NCBI GenBank assembly: GCA_030998225.1
Contig: JAPYXD010000403.1
Location: forward strand, 3,906,001 to 3,970,000
DNA length: 64,000 nucleotides
From: Diplolepis rosae
Taxonomy: Eukaryota; Arthropoda; Insecta; Hymenoptera; Diplolepididae
Reading direction: 5' to 3'
Shown here: in pieces, positions 42,399-53,036 of the stretch
How positions within the stretch are numbered: the first letter of the stretch is position 1
Layout of the letters: every line of letters starts with the position of its first letter
Translations under genes and position numbers: made by a program
The notes under the pieces: generated by a model
Seen by the model: only the letters and a program-made list of their open reading frames with translations
Databases searched by the model: none
What the model was told of the DNA's origin: nothing

Positions 42399-42649
42399 GT
42401 ATTTTTTTTGAAAAATTAAAAACTGTGGTCAAAAACCCGGAGGAACTGAACTGCTCATATGGTAAAGTTTCACATGACCTTGAATTTAAAAAGTCAATAA
42501 ATAAGATTATTTTTAAAACCTGTCTAAAAATGTCATGACTCTTACAGTTGGAAAGTTAATGTATATCTCGTGTAGAATTTTAATCACTTGCAGCATTATA
42601 ATTTATAAACTCATTTTAAAATTCAACATATCAAGAAATATAATAAATA

Positions 42650-43502
42650 TATATAAATATCTTGACATGGGTCGTCTTGAGTAAAGTTAGGGCACTCGCT
42701 TCCTCCAGTCTGACGAAAGCCTTTCTAGTGCCTCTGAAGGGCTTTCTCGTCAGGGACACCTTTACACACGCAGACGGTTCCTCCCGTAGGCAACTCCGGA
42801 CAGCTTTTGCGACTTCTTCTTCCTCCACGGTGGGATCAACCATAGGAACGAGATGGCGGACAGATCCGGACTCTCTGACTGCGTTACGGAAGGCAGAGTC
42901 AAGTTTCCCTTCGTACCCGCAGCGCATTTAATTTCAACCAGGAGATCCTTCGTCCTGGTCTCTAATTCCTCCAACCTTAACCCCTAGCTCCTCGGGGTTT
43001 ACGCGGCTTTTCAGATTCTTTAGAATTGCCGCGTAGCTAACCCCCTCCACAGGCTTTATGATTACCGCTTCAGAGCGGGCGAGGATCCGGGGTGGACCTC
43101 GGCGCGGGCTCAGGGAGAGTTTGGGTACCCTCCTCCAGGACAACTTTATACCAACTTATCCCTAAGATGGTACTTGAAGTGCTCGATGTAGCGATCGTGT
43201 CTCTTCATTCTTTCTTTGAGGACCTGCATCTCCCGCAGGGCTTCCGTGAGGCCTTCCCTGATGGGGAGGGATATGTTCTTCTTTGTCTTGCAGAACTTCT
43301 CCATTTTCTTCAAGGTGTCCATCACCTTTTGCAGACTGCACCAGTCTTTTTCGTTTAGTTGCTGCAGCCAATCTCGATGCTGCCTAGCCTGAGATTTTTC
43401 AGGCATATCTTCACCGGTCTCCTCCGTCACTTCCAACTCACCACCAAACAGCTCTTCGCACATGCTTTTATTTAATTTTTGTAACTCCATTTTTATTCCC
43501 AC
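42650..43502 (-). pseudogene. R1-like LINE ORF1 (Gag-like), truncated
   Basis: Start at 43502 with a coiled-coil N-terminus (LNEKDWCSLQKVMDTLKKMEK). It continues through frame changes at about 43146 and 42960 to VIIKPVEGVSYAAILKNLKS and SLTRKPFRGTRKAFVRLEEA. It ends at HVKI near 42656. The expected CCHC zinc knuckles are absent: sequence jumps to AT-rich DNA. ORF1 binds LINE RNA. Orientation and type fit the ORF2 at 34.1-37.0 kb, so both may come from one copy split by the solo LTR and hAT element, with about 0.5 kb lost. Confidence 0.75.
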
Positions 43503-43870
43503 GATTAGCTAGGGAAGTATTCGGTCCGCCCCTACAGAGCCCCGCATGCAGGGGTAAGGCCTCAATACTCTAGGAGGTGGCCTGGTTTCCTAGAGACACC
43601 GTGTGAGACACCACTACCTGGTGCCATGCAGCCCTCGGCACGGTAGTTAACACCTTGGCTTGGGGATTATTCCTTCGGGAACATCCCTGGAACATTGTCC
43701 GCGACTGCTTATTTAGTGTTGTATCCGTATTCAGCAGTAACCCTCGGTACAGGGCCCCCTCTATCCGCAACCTGAGGTCGCGCCCGGTGTCCTGTTCTAG
43801 AACCCTCTGATCGGTTTCCGAAGAAACCAATGCAGGACCAGGCGCTTTTCAGGATTTGAAACAAGCTTTA
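43503..43870 (-). other. 5' UTR of R1-like LINE
   Basis: GC-rich, no frame with motifs. It directly precedes ORF1 and ends about where the palindromic element starts, so the LINE 5' end is near 43870. Confidence 0.55.
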
Positions 43871-44098
43871 TAGTCCAGTAGAATTAGCCGAAAACGGCTT
43901 TTTCGCCTACTCCTCTTTAAATTTGCTTAAAAATCATAAAAAATGCTAGAAACATATAGAATGAGAAAAAAAGTCCGGCAAAAAACTATAAGTCGGACAA
44001 AGAAAGTTTTCAAGCAAAAGTTGTAGACAGATTATTAATGAACAAAATGGCACAAATCCGATTCCGAAAAAATGATTTGTTTACGAAATATGAAATTG

Positions 44099-44836
44099 TT
44101 AAGGGGGGCGCCCTATCCAGCATTTTCAAAAAATCGATTTTTTTTTTTTTCATTAATCGATTGGGTCATGTCTTGAAAGTATATTCTCAAAATATTATGG
44201 CTCAACTCTGTATATTGTGACACCCACAGTTCGGGCGCGCTGTGTCCGCTGTGGGTGCGAACCACTAACTCGAAACTTTAAATCGATTTTTCTCAAAACT
44301 ATGTTTTCCAAATTGCGGTACGCAATTATGAAAAAACTATTAAACCGATTTTCGATTTCTAAAAAGTTTTTTGTAAATTATTAAATAAAAGAGTGCATGA
44401 ATGTCTGAAATTATATAAAAAAAGTTTTTTTATACACTTTTTACCCACATTTAGCAGCCAAAAATGACGAAAAAAAGCACTCTTTTTTCAAGACGTGATT
44501 TCAATATTTTGAAATCAAATTTTTTGGAGTTGCTGACATTCATGCACTCGGGGGAAGCCTGCTGAATAATAAAAAAATTGGGTTGCATGTTTCAGATGAA
44601 AACTTTGGGCTCCACAATGTACCGCGAAAAATCCGTCCGCCGCGACACGCCACACGCGATCATCAATAAGTCCGCCATTTTTTAATTTTAGTTCTTGAAA
44701 AAATGCTTATTTTTTAGTTCAAACATGTCTTTAAATATATGCAAAAAATTATTCGTGTGTGTTTTTATTTTCCGAGTGAAAAAAAATCCCAAAAAATGAC
44801 CACTTTTTGACGTGCTGGATAGGGCGCCCCCCTTAA
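44099..44836. mobile_element. TTAA-flanked non-autonomous element in palindrome arm
   Basis: 730 bp between TTAA copies (44099-44102 and 44833-44836). Ends are GGGGGGCGCCCTATCCAGC and GCTGGATAGGGCGCCCCCC, perfect inverted repeats of 19 bp. The partner arm keeps the empty TTAA site. The TTAA duplication points to a piggyBac-type transposase acting in trans. Confidence 0.88.
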
Positions 44837-45382
44837 TCGAAAAATTGACCTTCTTTTTATTTCAATCGTGTAGCCGCAAATAAAAAATTTACAATGTTGG
44901 TTTTTTCAAAATCGATAGTCCACCTATATGCCAAAATTGCCTGAAACTTTGAAGTTTCCCCGATTTATATTCTTTGAAGTAATAAAATGTTAATTTAACG
45001 AAAGTGTTTTAGATTGGTAACAAAAAAAGTACAAGGGCCTAAACAAGGACACTTTCCTTAAATGAACAATTTAATACTTCAAAGAATATAAATCGGGGAA
45101 ATTTCAAATTTTCAGGCAATGTTGGCATATCGGTGGACTATCGATTTTGAAGAAACCAACATTGTAAATTTTTTATTTGCGGCTACACGACTGAAATAAA
45201 AAATGGTCAATTTTTCGATTAACAATTTCATATTTCGTAAAGAAATAATTTTTTTGGAAACGGATTTGTGCCATTTTGTTCATTAATCATCTGGCTACAA
45301 CTTTCACTCAAAAACTTTCTTTGTCCGACTCATAGTTTTTTGCCGGAAACGCCTTAAAGACATAAAACACTTTTTCACATAA

Positions 45383-46031
45383 GGGGGTCTCCCCATCAGT
45401 GGCTCATAAAAAAGGTGGATTTTTAGGATTTTTTTTAAACATGAAAGAGCAAGAGAAACAAATGATCTTTTGCGTATCTTTGAACATATATTTATTCAAC
45501 AATAAAAAGTTTTTTGAATGTCAAAATAAATAAAAATGGCGGATTTATAAACAATCTCGCGCAGCAGCTCGCCGCGGACAACTCAAGCTCCGTGAAAAAT
45601 TCAGACTGTAATTTTTACCTGAAACAAAAAATTAAACTATTCCCTTATTCGGAAGGCTTTTCTGCACAGTATAGTCTATTATGGTGATTGAAAGTTGAAA
45701 TTTGAATATTTTAGTCATTTTTTAATAAAGTACTCGATTTTTCGGCCTTTTTTAGCAGTAAGTGCGTTAATAACATTGTAAAAAAAGATTTTTTAATACA
45801 TTTTTTAACTCAGTCTGTGCACAATTATATTATTTAAAAAACAGTGTTTTACTTGTATACATAGCTTTTATAGCTTTTTTGTAATCGTGCACGGAATTTT
45901 AAAAAACATGGTTTTCGTGAAATGGGCTTGAAAGTTTTTTAAAGGAAAAAAATCAAATTGAAGGAAACTTACAGGCATAAGATGTTAATCAGCTATTTTT
46001 TGAAGCTCACTGATGAGGAAACCCCCTTAAA
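45383..46031. mobile_element. Probable second TTAA/G-run element in the palindrome
   Basis: Ends AAGGGGGTCTCCCCATCAGT and, inverted, AAGGGGGTTTCCTCATCAGT. The right flank is TTAA, the left ATAA. It lies in the 700 bases that separate B' from A' and that have no counterpart in the left arm. Confidence 0.6.
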
Positions 46032-46154
46032 CTCGCCACCAAAAGTTATGCACACTATTTACAGTCTTTTTTTCTCACTCTATATGTTTCTAGCATTTTT
46101 TATGATTTTTAAGCAAATTTAAAGAGGAGTAGGCGAAAAAGCCGTTTTCGGCTA

Positions 46155-46865
46155 CTGCATTATAAGGTTCGCCTGTCAGCTAATAGAATTGTCGTCACAG
46201 AGCACTAGCGCTTGTTTATGTTTTGATCGGAAATTTTGCGCGACTTGCTACGAAAGCCAAGGATAACAAAAGTGTTGTATTAGCGCTGCACTAACCCTAA
46301 AAGTTAAAAATTTGTGTCCTAGGACAGAACATTTTTAGGGGCGGTATAGCGGCTAAAAATGTATTTCTCAACATGAAAAGGTCATTTTTTTCCTTGCCAA
46401 CTTTGCAAATAAAGTTATGTAAAAAAAAGAAAAAGGTAGTCTGGGACCTCATCTGAGTCCTAAAGCCGGCACTGGGCATTTATCGAAACTCAAAATAATA
46501 GCTGTTGCGCATTGTGGAATGTCAATCCTGTGAAATGTAAATACGAATGAAATACTCGATATGAAGACTGCTTTTAATCGTCTAGTGTAATTACTATAAA
46601 TGATAGTGTCCTTATATTTCCAGAAGAAAGGGAAAATCGACAAATAAAGAAAAAAGAAAAACAAACCTTTTAATTTTCTCAGGATGGCTAACTCAGATAA
46701 AGATCTCGAAAAGGAAGGAAATACAGGTGGAGGAACTAAGAAAAAGAGAAAAAACAATAGCATAGTGTACACAATAAATCCAGAATAAGGTTTTGATCAG
46801 GAAACCTAAGAAAAAGTGAAAGTAACCTTCAATTTCAACAAATTCGGGCTTTTCAATTTGAAAGT
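46155..46865. other. Non-coding spacer
   Basis: No element recognised. The minus-strand frames here are low-complexity and hydrophobic without motifs. Confidence 0.5.
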
Positions 46866-47392
46866 AATAGTATATTACGTGCCTAGGTGCACAGTGAGGG
46901 TTATTGCGTGACGAGCGACAATGCTCGCGAGAGATTGAAGCCGAGGCGCGATCAGTCCTGCGAGCATTGTCGCGAGACTCGTAATTTCCCGAATCGTGTG
47001 CATTGGCAAGTATTCTATTTTATGTGACTTCGGTGCGTATACGAGTTTTTATGCGTACACTCGAATCTAATCTAATATTGTAGTCGTTTACGGCGCTAGT
47101 CATAACACTTGATAGGTCACGACTAGTCCCGGCCATTTTGATTTTATCGATCTTGTGTAGTAGTAATGGATTTTAATAGACGCATGCGCAGTTCAAATGT
47201 ACAAGGCTTAGCCAGTAAGGTGCTAACGCTGTACGAAGAAGAAGAGAAAGAAGAAGATTGTGCTCCGTTTCATGGCTATAGGCGCATGCGCAGTTCGATT
47301 TTTACATTTCATTTCTCTGTAGCGCAATATACTACATTGCGCTACTGTTAACTGTAGCGAAAAAACGAGTTTGCGCGCCGGTGGCACATAAA
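46866..47392 (+). mobile_element. Non-autonomous interspersed element, copy 2
   Basis: Partner of 29325-29888 with the same imperfect inverted ends. It lacks the GAAGCCGAG expansion of the first copy. Confidence 0.88.
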
Positions 47393-47712
47393 AAAATGTT
47401 TTCAGGATTTTCCTTGGGTTAAAAGAAATAGTAGGATTTGATTTTTATAATGGAATATTTTCGTAATATGACAAAAACACAAATATTTAGTAAATTTTTC
47501 GAGCAAGTTTTGAATTTAACAATTTAAAATTTTGAAACTTGAATATTTTTCTAGTTAAGGCCATGTACCACATAGGTCACGTGAGCGAATTTCTCCTTAT
47601 TTTTCTCAACAACTTATTTCCACACGAAAAGAGATATCGATTCGAAATTTTGGGAAATTAAATTAGAGGCACTAAAGTGCGTTTGTATTTTCAAATATTT
47701 GTTTTGGTTTTG

Positions 47713-47857
47713 TAATTATAGTAGCGTCAATGAATACATAAAATAGACAATCTTTGGAAGTCCTCAAGAACATCTCCGATTTAGATGGATTTTTTTATTA
47801 AAACTTTGTTTTTTTATATTATTCCAAATCAGAAACTTTAGGGGGGGGGGGGGGGGG
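47713..47857 (+). repeat. Interspersed repeat ending in a G17 run
   Basis: Matches 50510-50640 in inverted orientation (blocks TATAGTAGCGTCAAT, GGAAGTCCTCAAGAACA, TTTTTTTATATTATTC). In the partner the G17 tract is only GGAGGGGG, so the homopolymer has expanded here. Confidence 0.78.
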
Positions 47858-47959
47858 AAACACGTATTTATATTGATTAAACAAGATTTATGGTATTTAT
47901 GAGGACAATTTTTTTTTATCCGATATCCATTGAAAACGTGAAAAAAAGTGATATTATAA

Positions 47960-48293
47960 CGGAGTTACACCAGTGCCCTGTGGGGACACAGCCCTGCGAC
48001 CGGAATTTGGGGGAACCCGGCCCGGCATGCCCTGCGATTACGCGCTGTCGTCGTTTTCCTGCGCCCCGTCCAGTTCAGTTGAATCTAGGTCAGAGTGTCG
48101 CTAGGCGAATCTAGTGCGGTGTACTTGGCTGTGAGCCCAGAGTGTCGTTTTCCGTTTTGACTTTGCTTCGCGGTGTTTGTGACAGATAATTGTAAGTCGT
48201 AATAAACTTTATTATTGAGATTACTCCTTTTATTGTATGCACCTTCTCGGCCATCCCTTCGTCCCTTCCCTCAGTTTGCGATCCCGATTACAA
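47960..48293 (+). repeat. Probable solo LTR
   Basis: GC-rich block in AT-rich DNA with an AATAAA signal at about 48201-48206 and the end CCGATTACA, followed by ATATTT. The left side has GATATTATAACGGAGTTACA, so a short ATATT target duplication is possible. The TG start is not clear. No internal retroelement. Confidence 0.5.
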
Positions 48294-48649
48294 TATTTAT
48301 ATTTTTTATTGATATTATTATCATAAATTGTTCAAAACTATATTAAAATATGCCAAAAATGTTTTAAACAATTACTTAAAAGTATTTTTTTATATAAAAA
48401 TGACATAAAATTAATATATATAACAAAATTAGGAATTTATTTATTTATATTCATTTATTTCTTTGTTTGTTTAGGATTTAAATTATCAATTAAGAGAAGC
48501 ATATTATTATATATTTGATATTTATGAAAATATCATCAAATTTAAATTAATAAAATTTCATTAAGAGTGATTTATCAGTATGTTTCACATATTTTATAAA
48601 ATGTTAAAAGTTTTCTGCTTTACTTACATATATTCAGAAAAAATAAAAT
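48294..48649. other. AT-rich spacer
   Basis: Nothing recognised. Confidence 0.5.
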
Positions 48650-49950
48650 TTAATTTTCATTTATATTTTGCGTTTCGGCGATTTCATCTTCTTCAAATGG
48701 TGGGTGGTTATCGCAGTCACTTCCACTGCAAACAATGCAGACAGGTGAGCAATAAAGGCCACTTCCACAGCCACAAGCTGAACCGCATCTTGTTTTGCAA
48801 GAGCAAAATATGATTACTAATACGTTTTCTGGTACTGCTGGTTGCGTCATTTTGACTGGTTTTAAATAGTTATCTTTTTGCCAACCCCATTATTCAGGAG
48901 GTTTTGCTGCATCCTCTGTCGGAGGCAGTGAATGAAGTTGTACACTTTAATCCTTTGAAGCCAATATTATGAAACGTTTGCATCGGAGTTCATTCAGGTT
49001 TTTGGCAGTTTTAGCACCATATATTGTGAGAATACAACTAATACCTTTATTAAAAAGTACTTTATCACTTTGTTCTTCAACCATAAAAGTTTCAGCTGAC
49101 GCACGTAATTTCTGATTATCATTAAAAATTTTAATGAAATTATTTTTACCTTTATTATAAAAAGCAGATGTATCACAACCAGTAAATGCATGAATAAATA
49201 AAAGATGCTCTTTTTTAATTGTAACATATTTCATTAACATTGTTTGTGTTGAATAAACTCGTAAGGCATTATTTTTGAGTGCTTTAAAAAAAAAAATTTC
49301 TTTATCATCTGGTGCTAAAGACATCAATAATACTAATACATCAATGTCTTCTGCTACAACAACTACACGATGAAAGGTGCAATCTAGAGCTCATTGTACA
49401 ATTAAACGATCAGCATCACTTTCAGCTTGTCTCCATTCGATACTATTTTCAGCCAGTATGTTGCAGAGAAGATTAATAAATCTGTTTTTATTTTTGCTAT
49501 TTCCTAAAAATGTTTCTTTAGTTGTATTTAAAGGCATGTCTTCTTCGAACAGATAATCTATTGAAGTAGTACCTGTGTATCTACGATTTCTCTCCGACGC
49601 TTTAGTTCCATCGTTATTATATCCATCAAATACAACTTTAACACTGATGCCATAATTATTACGTAAATATTTAATGTACTGTTGAAAAATATTAAAAAAA
49701 TTTTAATTTTTTTCCCATTTCAATTCATGGAGTAACATACCACCATCAATAATGTAAAAAAATTTAGTTACTTCACTAATATCCGCTTCACATTGTGCAA
49801 AAATATCATATAGTGTTGATTCGGTCGTCTTACTCATTCCAGCATTATCAAAGAGCGAAAGAGGATAGGGAGCCAGCTCGTAGCAAAGTCATTAGTTTTG
49901 CTCAAAAAGCACAAACGTTGAAAAATTAAATTTGAATCCACAGCAATTTC
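48650..49950 (-). pseudogene. FEN/PIN-like nuclease with cysteine-rich tail (decayed, unnamed family)
   Basis: A single minus-strand frame is traceable from about 49900 to 48650 through four stops (about 49705, 49391-49393, 48947-48949 and about 48892). Acidic motifs in order: YIIDGGMLL (Asp 49745-49747), VVFDGYNND (49625-49627), QAESDADRLI (Glu 49421-49423), VVVVAEDIDVLVLL (49346-49348) and HAFTGCDTSAF (49172-49174). Their order and spacing (about 40, 68, 25 and 58 residues) mirror the FEN1 active site. The tail 48650-48850 has ten cysteines in CxC/CxxC patterns (CSCKTRCGSACGCG). I recognise the GCDT and cysteine-tail blocks from uncharacterised multicopy arthropod proteins. The nuclease reading is my inference; start and mobile-element type are unknown. 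Confidence 0.65.
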
Positions 49951-51180
49951 AGTGTTATTTACTTTAATTTTACTGCTCATGCTTAATAAAGATTTTACAA
50001 TATCTTTTATGTATAAATGTATAAATCTAAAGATTTATGAATATTTTAATATATTTTTATAATACTTTGTTAATAAATAATATGCAAATACCTTCTGCAT
50101 TATACTGGTCTGCACTGATTACTTAAATGAAAATGAATGTTGTTGGGCCTTGAATTCTTTCACCTAGTAGGGACTACCTATACAACAGAAGGCCAATGTC
50201 TATTGTGCGTATAATACTAAAGGTCAGTATACTTTATAATATAACGCGAAGTATTAGTAAACATATATAGATGTGTTAGCAAAAATAAATCATATACATG
50301 TAACCTATATACGCAACACATACATATTTCATGACCCACACGGCGAATTTTTATGATGTAAGTACTGAATTATTACTAAAAAATTTATTTTAACAACTTT
50401 TTTTATACTAAAATTACTATAAGAATATATTTTCAAAAAAAAATAAGGACAATACTAATTTTTCTTTATAAATAAAATAAATGTTGTTTTAACAATATAA
50501 AAATTTGTTTGCCCCCTCCAAAAGATTTCTGATTTTGAATAATATAAAAAAACAAAATTAACAACAAAAAAATTATCAAAATCGGAGCTGTTCTTGAGGA
50601 CTTCCGACGAAAAGGCTTTATTGACGCTACTATTATACAGATTTTGGACAATCTCGAAATTTGAAAAATTTGACAACTTGAATAATGTAACATTAATTAT
50701 ATGATTATGCAATTACATCTCCTGAATACATCTTTCGAAAAGATAATTATCACGACAGAGATCAGGCAAGTAGAAGAAAGCATGAAAGATATAGTGGATG
50801 AAAGCATCAGAAAAGTTGTAGAAACTTACAGCTTAAAAGGTATGTAACTAAATCTAATGCAAAAAATGCTCACAAAAAGGTATTTAATATTATATTATGT
50901 CAGTGATGTTAAAAATATTTTCTTTTCTTTATATCTTACTACCAGGAAATTCACATAACAAACCTACATTTGTAATATTGAATAAGTATGGTCAGTTGTT
51001 TCTAAAAAATGAATCTAATTGCCACTTAGTAATCTGCTTGCATGACATTTTGAATACGATTATGACTGACAGTAAGATTTCTGCAGGGTTAAATGATCTC
51101 TTAAGAGACTTAAGTGTAAATCTTATTGTACGTTTAAGTAAATACTTATAAAAACCAAATTTAACTAAAATACGTTCGAA
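49951..51180. other. AT-rich region without genes
   Basis: Contains the inverted partner (50510-50640) of the 47.7-kb repeat. A plus-strand frame 50897-51151 has no motif. Confidence 0.5.
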
Positions 51181-51316
51181 AAAAGTGATAAAATTTCAAT
51201 ATAAACGTGAAGGGTATAGCCAGGTTTCCATGTAAAATTTTTCTTAAAACCAAATCAAATGTTGCATTAACCATATGAAAGGGGTTGGGCAAAAGATTTA
51301 TTATTTTGCCAAATTT

Positions 51317-51604
51317 TCAGATCATTATCTGCCATTTTAAATGAGCAATATATACGAACACTTCATTCAGTTCAGTAAGATGCGAGATCTGGTTCGTATA
51401 GAAATTTTTGTTCATGTCACGAATTTCATTCATAATTGATTTTACGTTACAGCGCTTGTGTATATCCACATTTCTTTCCCTAGGTCCCGCATTAACAATC
51501 ATTCGTAAGCATTTATTTTGTACTCTTTGCAGCATAGTGACATTAGTTACAGCTGTATTACTCCATATGGGTGCTGCGTAGATCATGATAGGTTTAATTA
51601 TCAT
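51317..51604 (-). pseudogene. jockey-like LINE ORF2, C-terminus
   Basis: 95 codons: KPIMIYAAPIWSNTAVTNVTM and LQRVQNKCLRMIVNAG are the conserved post-RT region of jockey-type ORF2. Upstream the coding sequence is interrupted by the palindrome, so the ATG is accidental. Confidence 0.85.
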
Positions 51605-52192
51605 CCCTAGCGAACTGGCTGAACGGTAGCTTTACGCTGTAGCGTAAAGCTATCGTAAAGCTATCGTAAAGTAGCATTATAACTCATGAATGAGGCAAAA
51701 TAAACATTCAAAATGTTTTTATCCTTATTCTACGTTGAAAATAACGTTAACTGTTAATTGAAATATAAAATAATTTTATTTATTTACGCTAAAAAATGAA
51801 AAAACATAATACCTGTCACTGAAGGCAGTGCAATGGTTCATCACTTTCCATGTCTTCACCATCAGGATTGACTATTTGTTAGAGTGAGATGAAAGTATAG
51901 TTGTGTCTCACTCCAACCAATGGTCAACTTTAACGGAGACGTTCCACAAAAGGTGAACCACTGCATTGCCTTCAATGACAGGTATTATGTTTTTTTAACT
52001 TTTAGCGTAAATAAATAAAATTATTGCATATTTGAATTACCAGTTAACGTTATTTTTAACGTCGAATAAGGATAAAAACATTTTGAATGTTTATTTTGCC
52101 TCATTCATGAGTTACAATGCTACTTTACGATAGCTTTACGATAGCTTTACGCTACAGCGTAAAGCTACCGTTCAGCCAGTTCGCTAGGGATG
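51602..52192. mobile_element. 590-bp near-perfect palindrome
   Basis: Left arm CATCCCTAGCGAACTGGCTG is inverted as CAGCCAGTTCGCTAGGGATG at the right. Matching continues to the centre near 51897 with only scattered mismatches and almost no loop. It includes CTTTACGATAG repeats next to TTTACGCTGTAGCGTAAA. It is inserted in LINE ORF2 between the KNKLIL and MIIKPIMIY segments. Target duplication is not certain (perhaps 3 bp). Non-coding. Confidence 0.92.
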
Positions 52193-53036
52193 CTCTACAG
52201 GATAAGTTTATTTTTGAGGTTAAGAGAGCTTCGCCTACTTATCAGTCTATGCGGGGTGCCTACCGCCATGTATGCTTTCTGTCTCGCTTTTCTTGTGTGT
52301 GCGGTAAAGGAGAGTGCACGGTCAAGTACGGCCCCTAAGTAAACTACACTAGTCTTCTTTTCAATGGTGGCATTATCTAGGTGAAGGTTATGAAGGGTTT
52401 CGTTTTCTTTATTTCTTTTGGTAAAGATAATAAAGTTTGTTTTTTCAATGTTGACTTTGAGTTTCCACTTGTGAAAAAATTCAAGAAGGAGCTTGGCATA
52501 GGTTTGCAGTTTGGTGACTGCAAGCTTTTTGCTTAGTGAGGAAACATAGGCTGCCGTGTCATCAGCGAAAATTGAAAGGCGGGGCGTACCATCGCATGGT
52601 ATTTCTCCTTGAATATTACTTCGCGGGATATCGTTAATAAAAAATATGAATAGAATCGGGCCCAGTATTGACCCTTGTGGGACTCCTGCTACTACTTTTT
52701 GTTGTTCAAAGCGAGTGTCTTTAACTGTGACTACAAATTTCCTATCTTTGAGATAGCTTAATAGGATTTTTAGTATATAAGGTGGAAATTTAAATGAGTC
52801 TAGTTTGTAGATAAGGCCCTCCGTCCAGACCGTGTTAAATGCCTTTTCTAGGTCCTAGAGAACCAGTGGGGTGGATTTATTTTTGTTAAAATTGGTACTA
52901 ATCTGGTTTGTTAATCTAAGTAGTTGATGCACGGTGCTTCTACGTCTTCTGAAGCCAAATTGTTCTGGGATAAGTAGTTTATTTTCAGATTCAAAGTTAA
53001 TGATTCTATTGTATATGATTCTTTTAAGGATTTTGC
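52193..53036 (-). pseudogene. jockey-like LINE reverse transcriptase
   Basis: Reads through one frame with a stop near 52857: SKILKRIIYNRI, EQFGFRRRRSTVHQLLRLTN, then DLEKAFNTVWTEGLI, GVPQGSILGPILFIFFINDI and the catalytic LSIFADDTAAYVSS, followed by the thumb LEFFHKWKLKVNIEKT. The active site is intact. Motif A has DLEKAFNTV in place of the usual DVEKAFDxV. The 5' side continues across the TTAA insertion. Confidence 0.85.

Larger units (their letters stand above)
43886..46154. mobile_element. Branched palindromic (foldback) element
   Basis: Arms from outside in: A 43886-43975 with A' 46066-46154 (one mismatch seen, starts TAGCCGAAAACGGC); B 43975-44098 with B' 45227-45352; D 44836-45007 with D' 45045-45226. 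B is followed by a TTAA insertion (44103-44832) before D, whereas D' and B' abut at an intact TTAA (45219-45222). About 700 extra bases also separate B' from A'. No protein is coded. Removing the insertions leaves one long palindrome with a ~40-base centre. Confidence 0.88.

Noticed and set aside
46449..46772. 107-codon hydrophobic minus-strand frame
   Set aside because: Low-complexity Phe/Leu translation of AT-rich DNA, no signal of selection.
50455..50712. 85-codon minus-strand frame
   Set aside because: It overlaps the repeat shared with 47.7 kb, where the frame is not kept, so it is non-coding repeat sequence.
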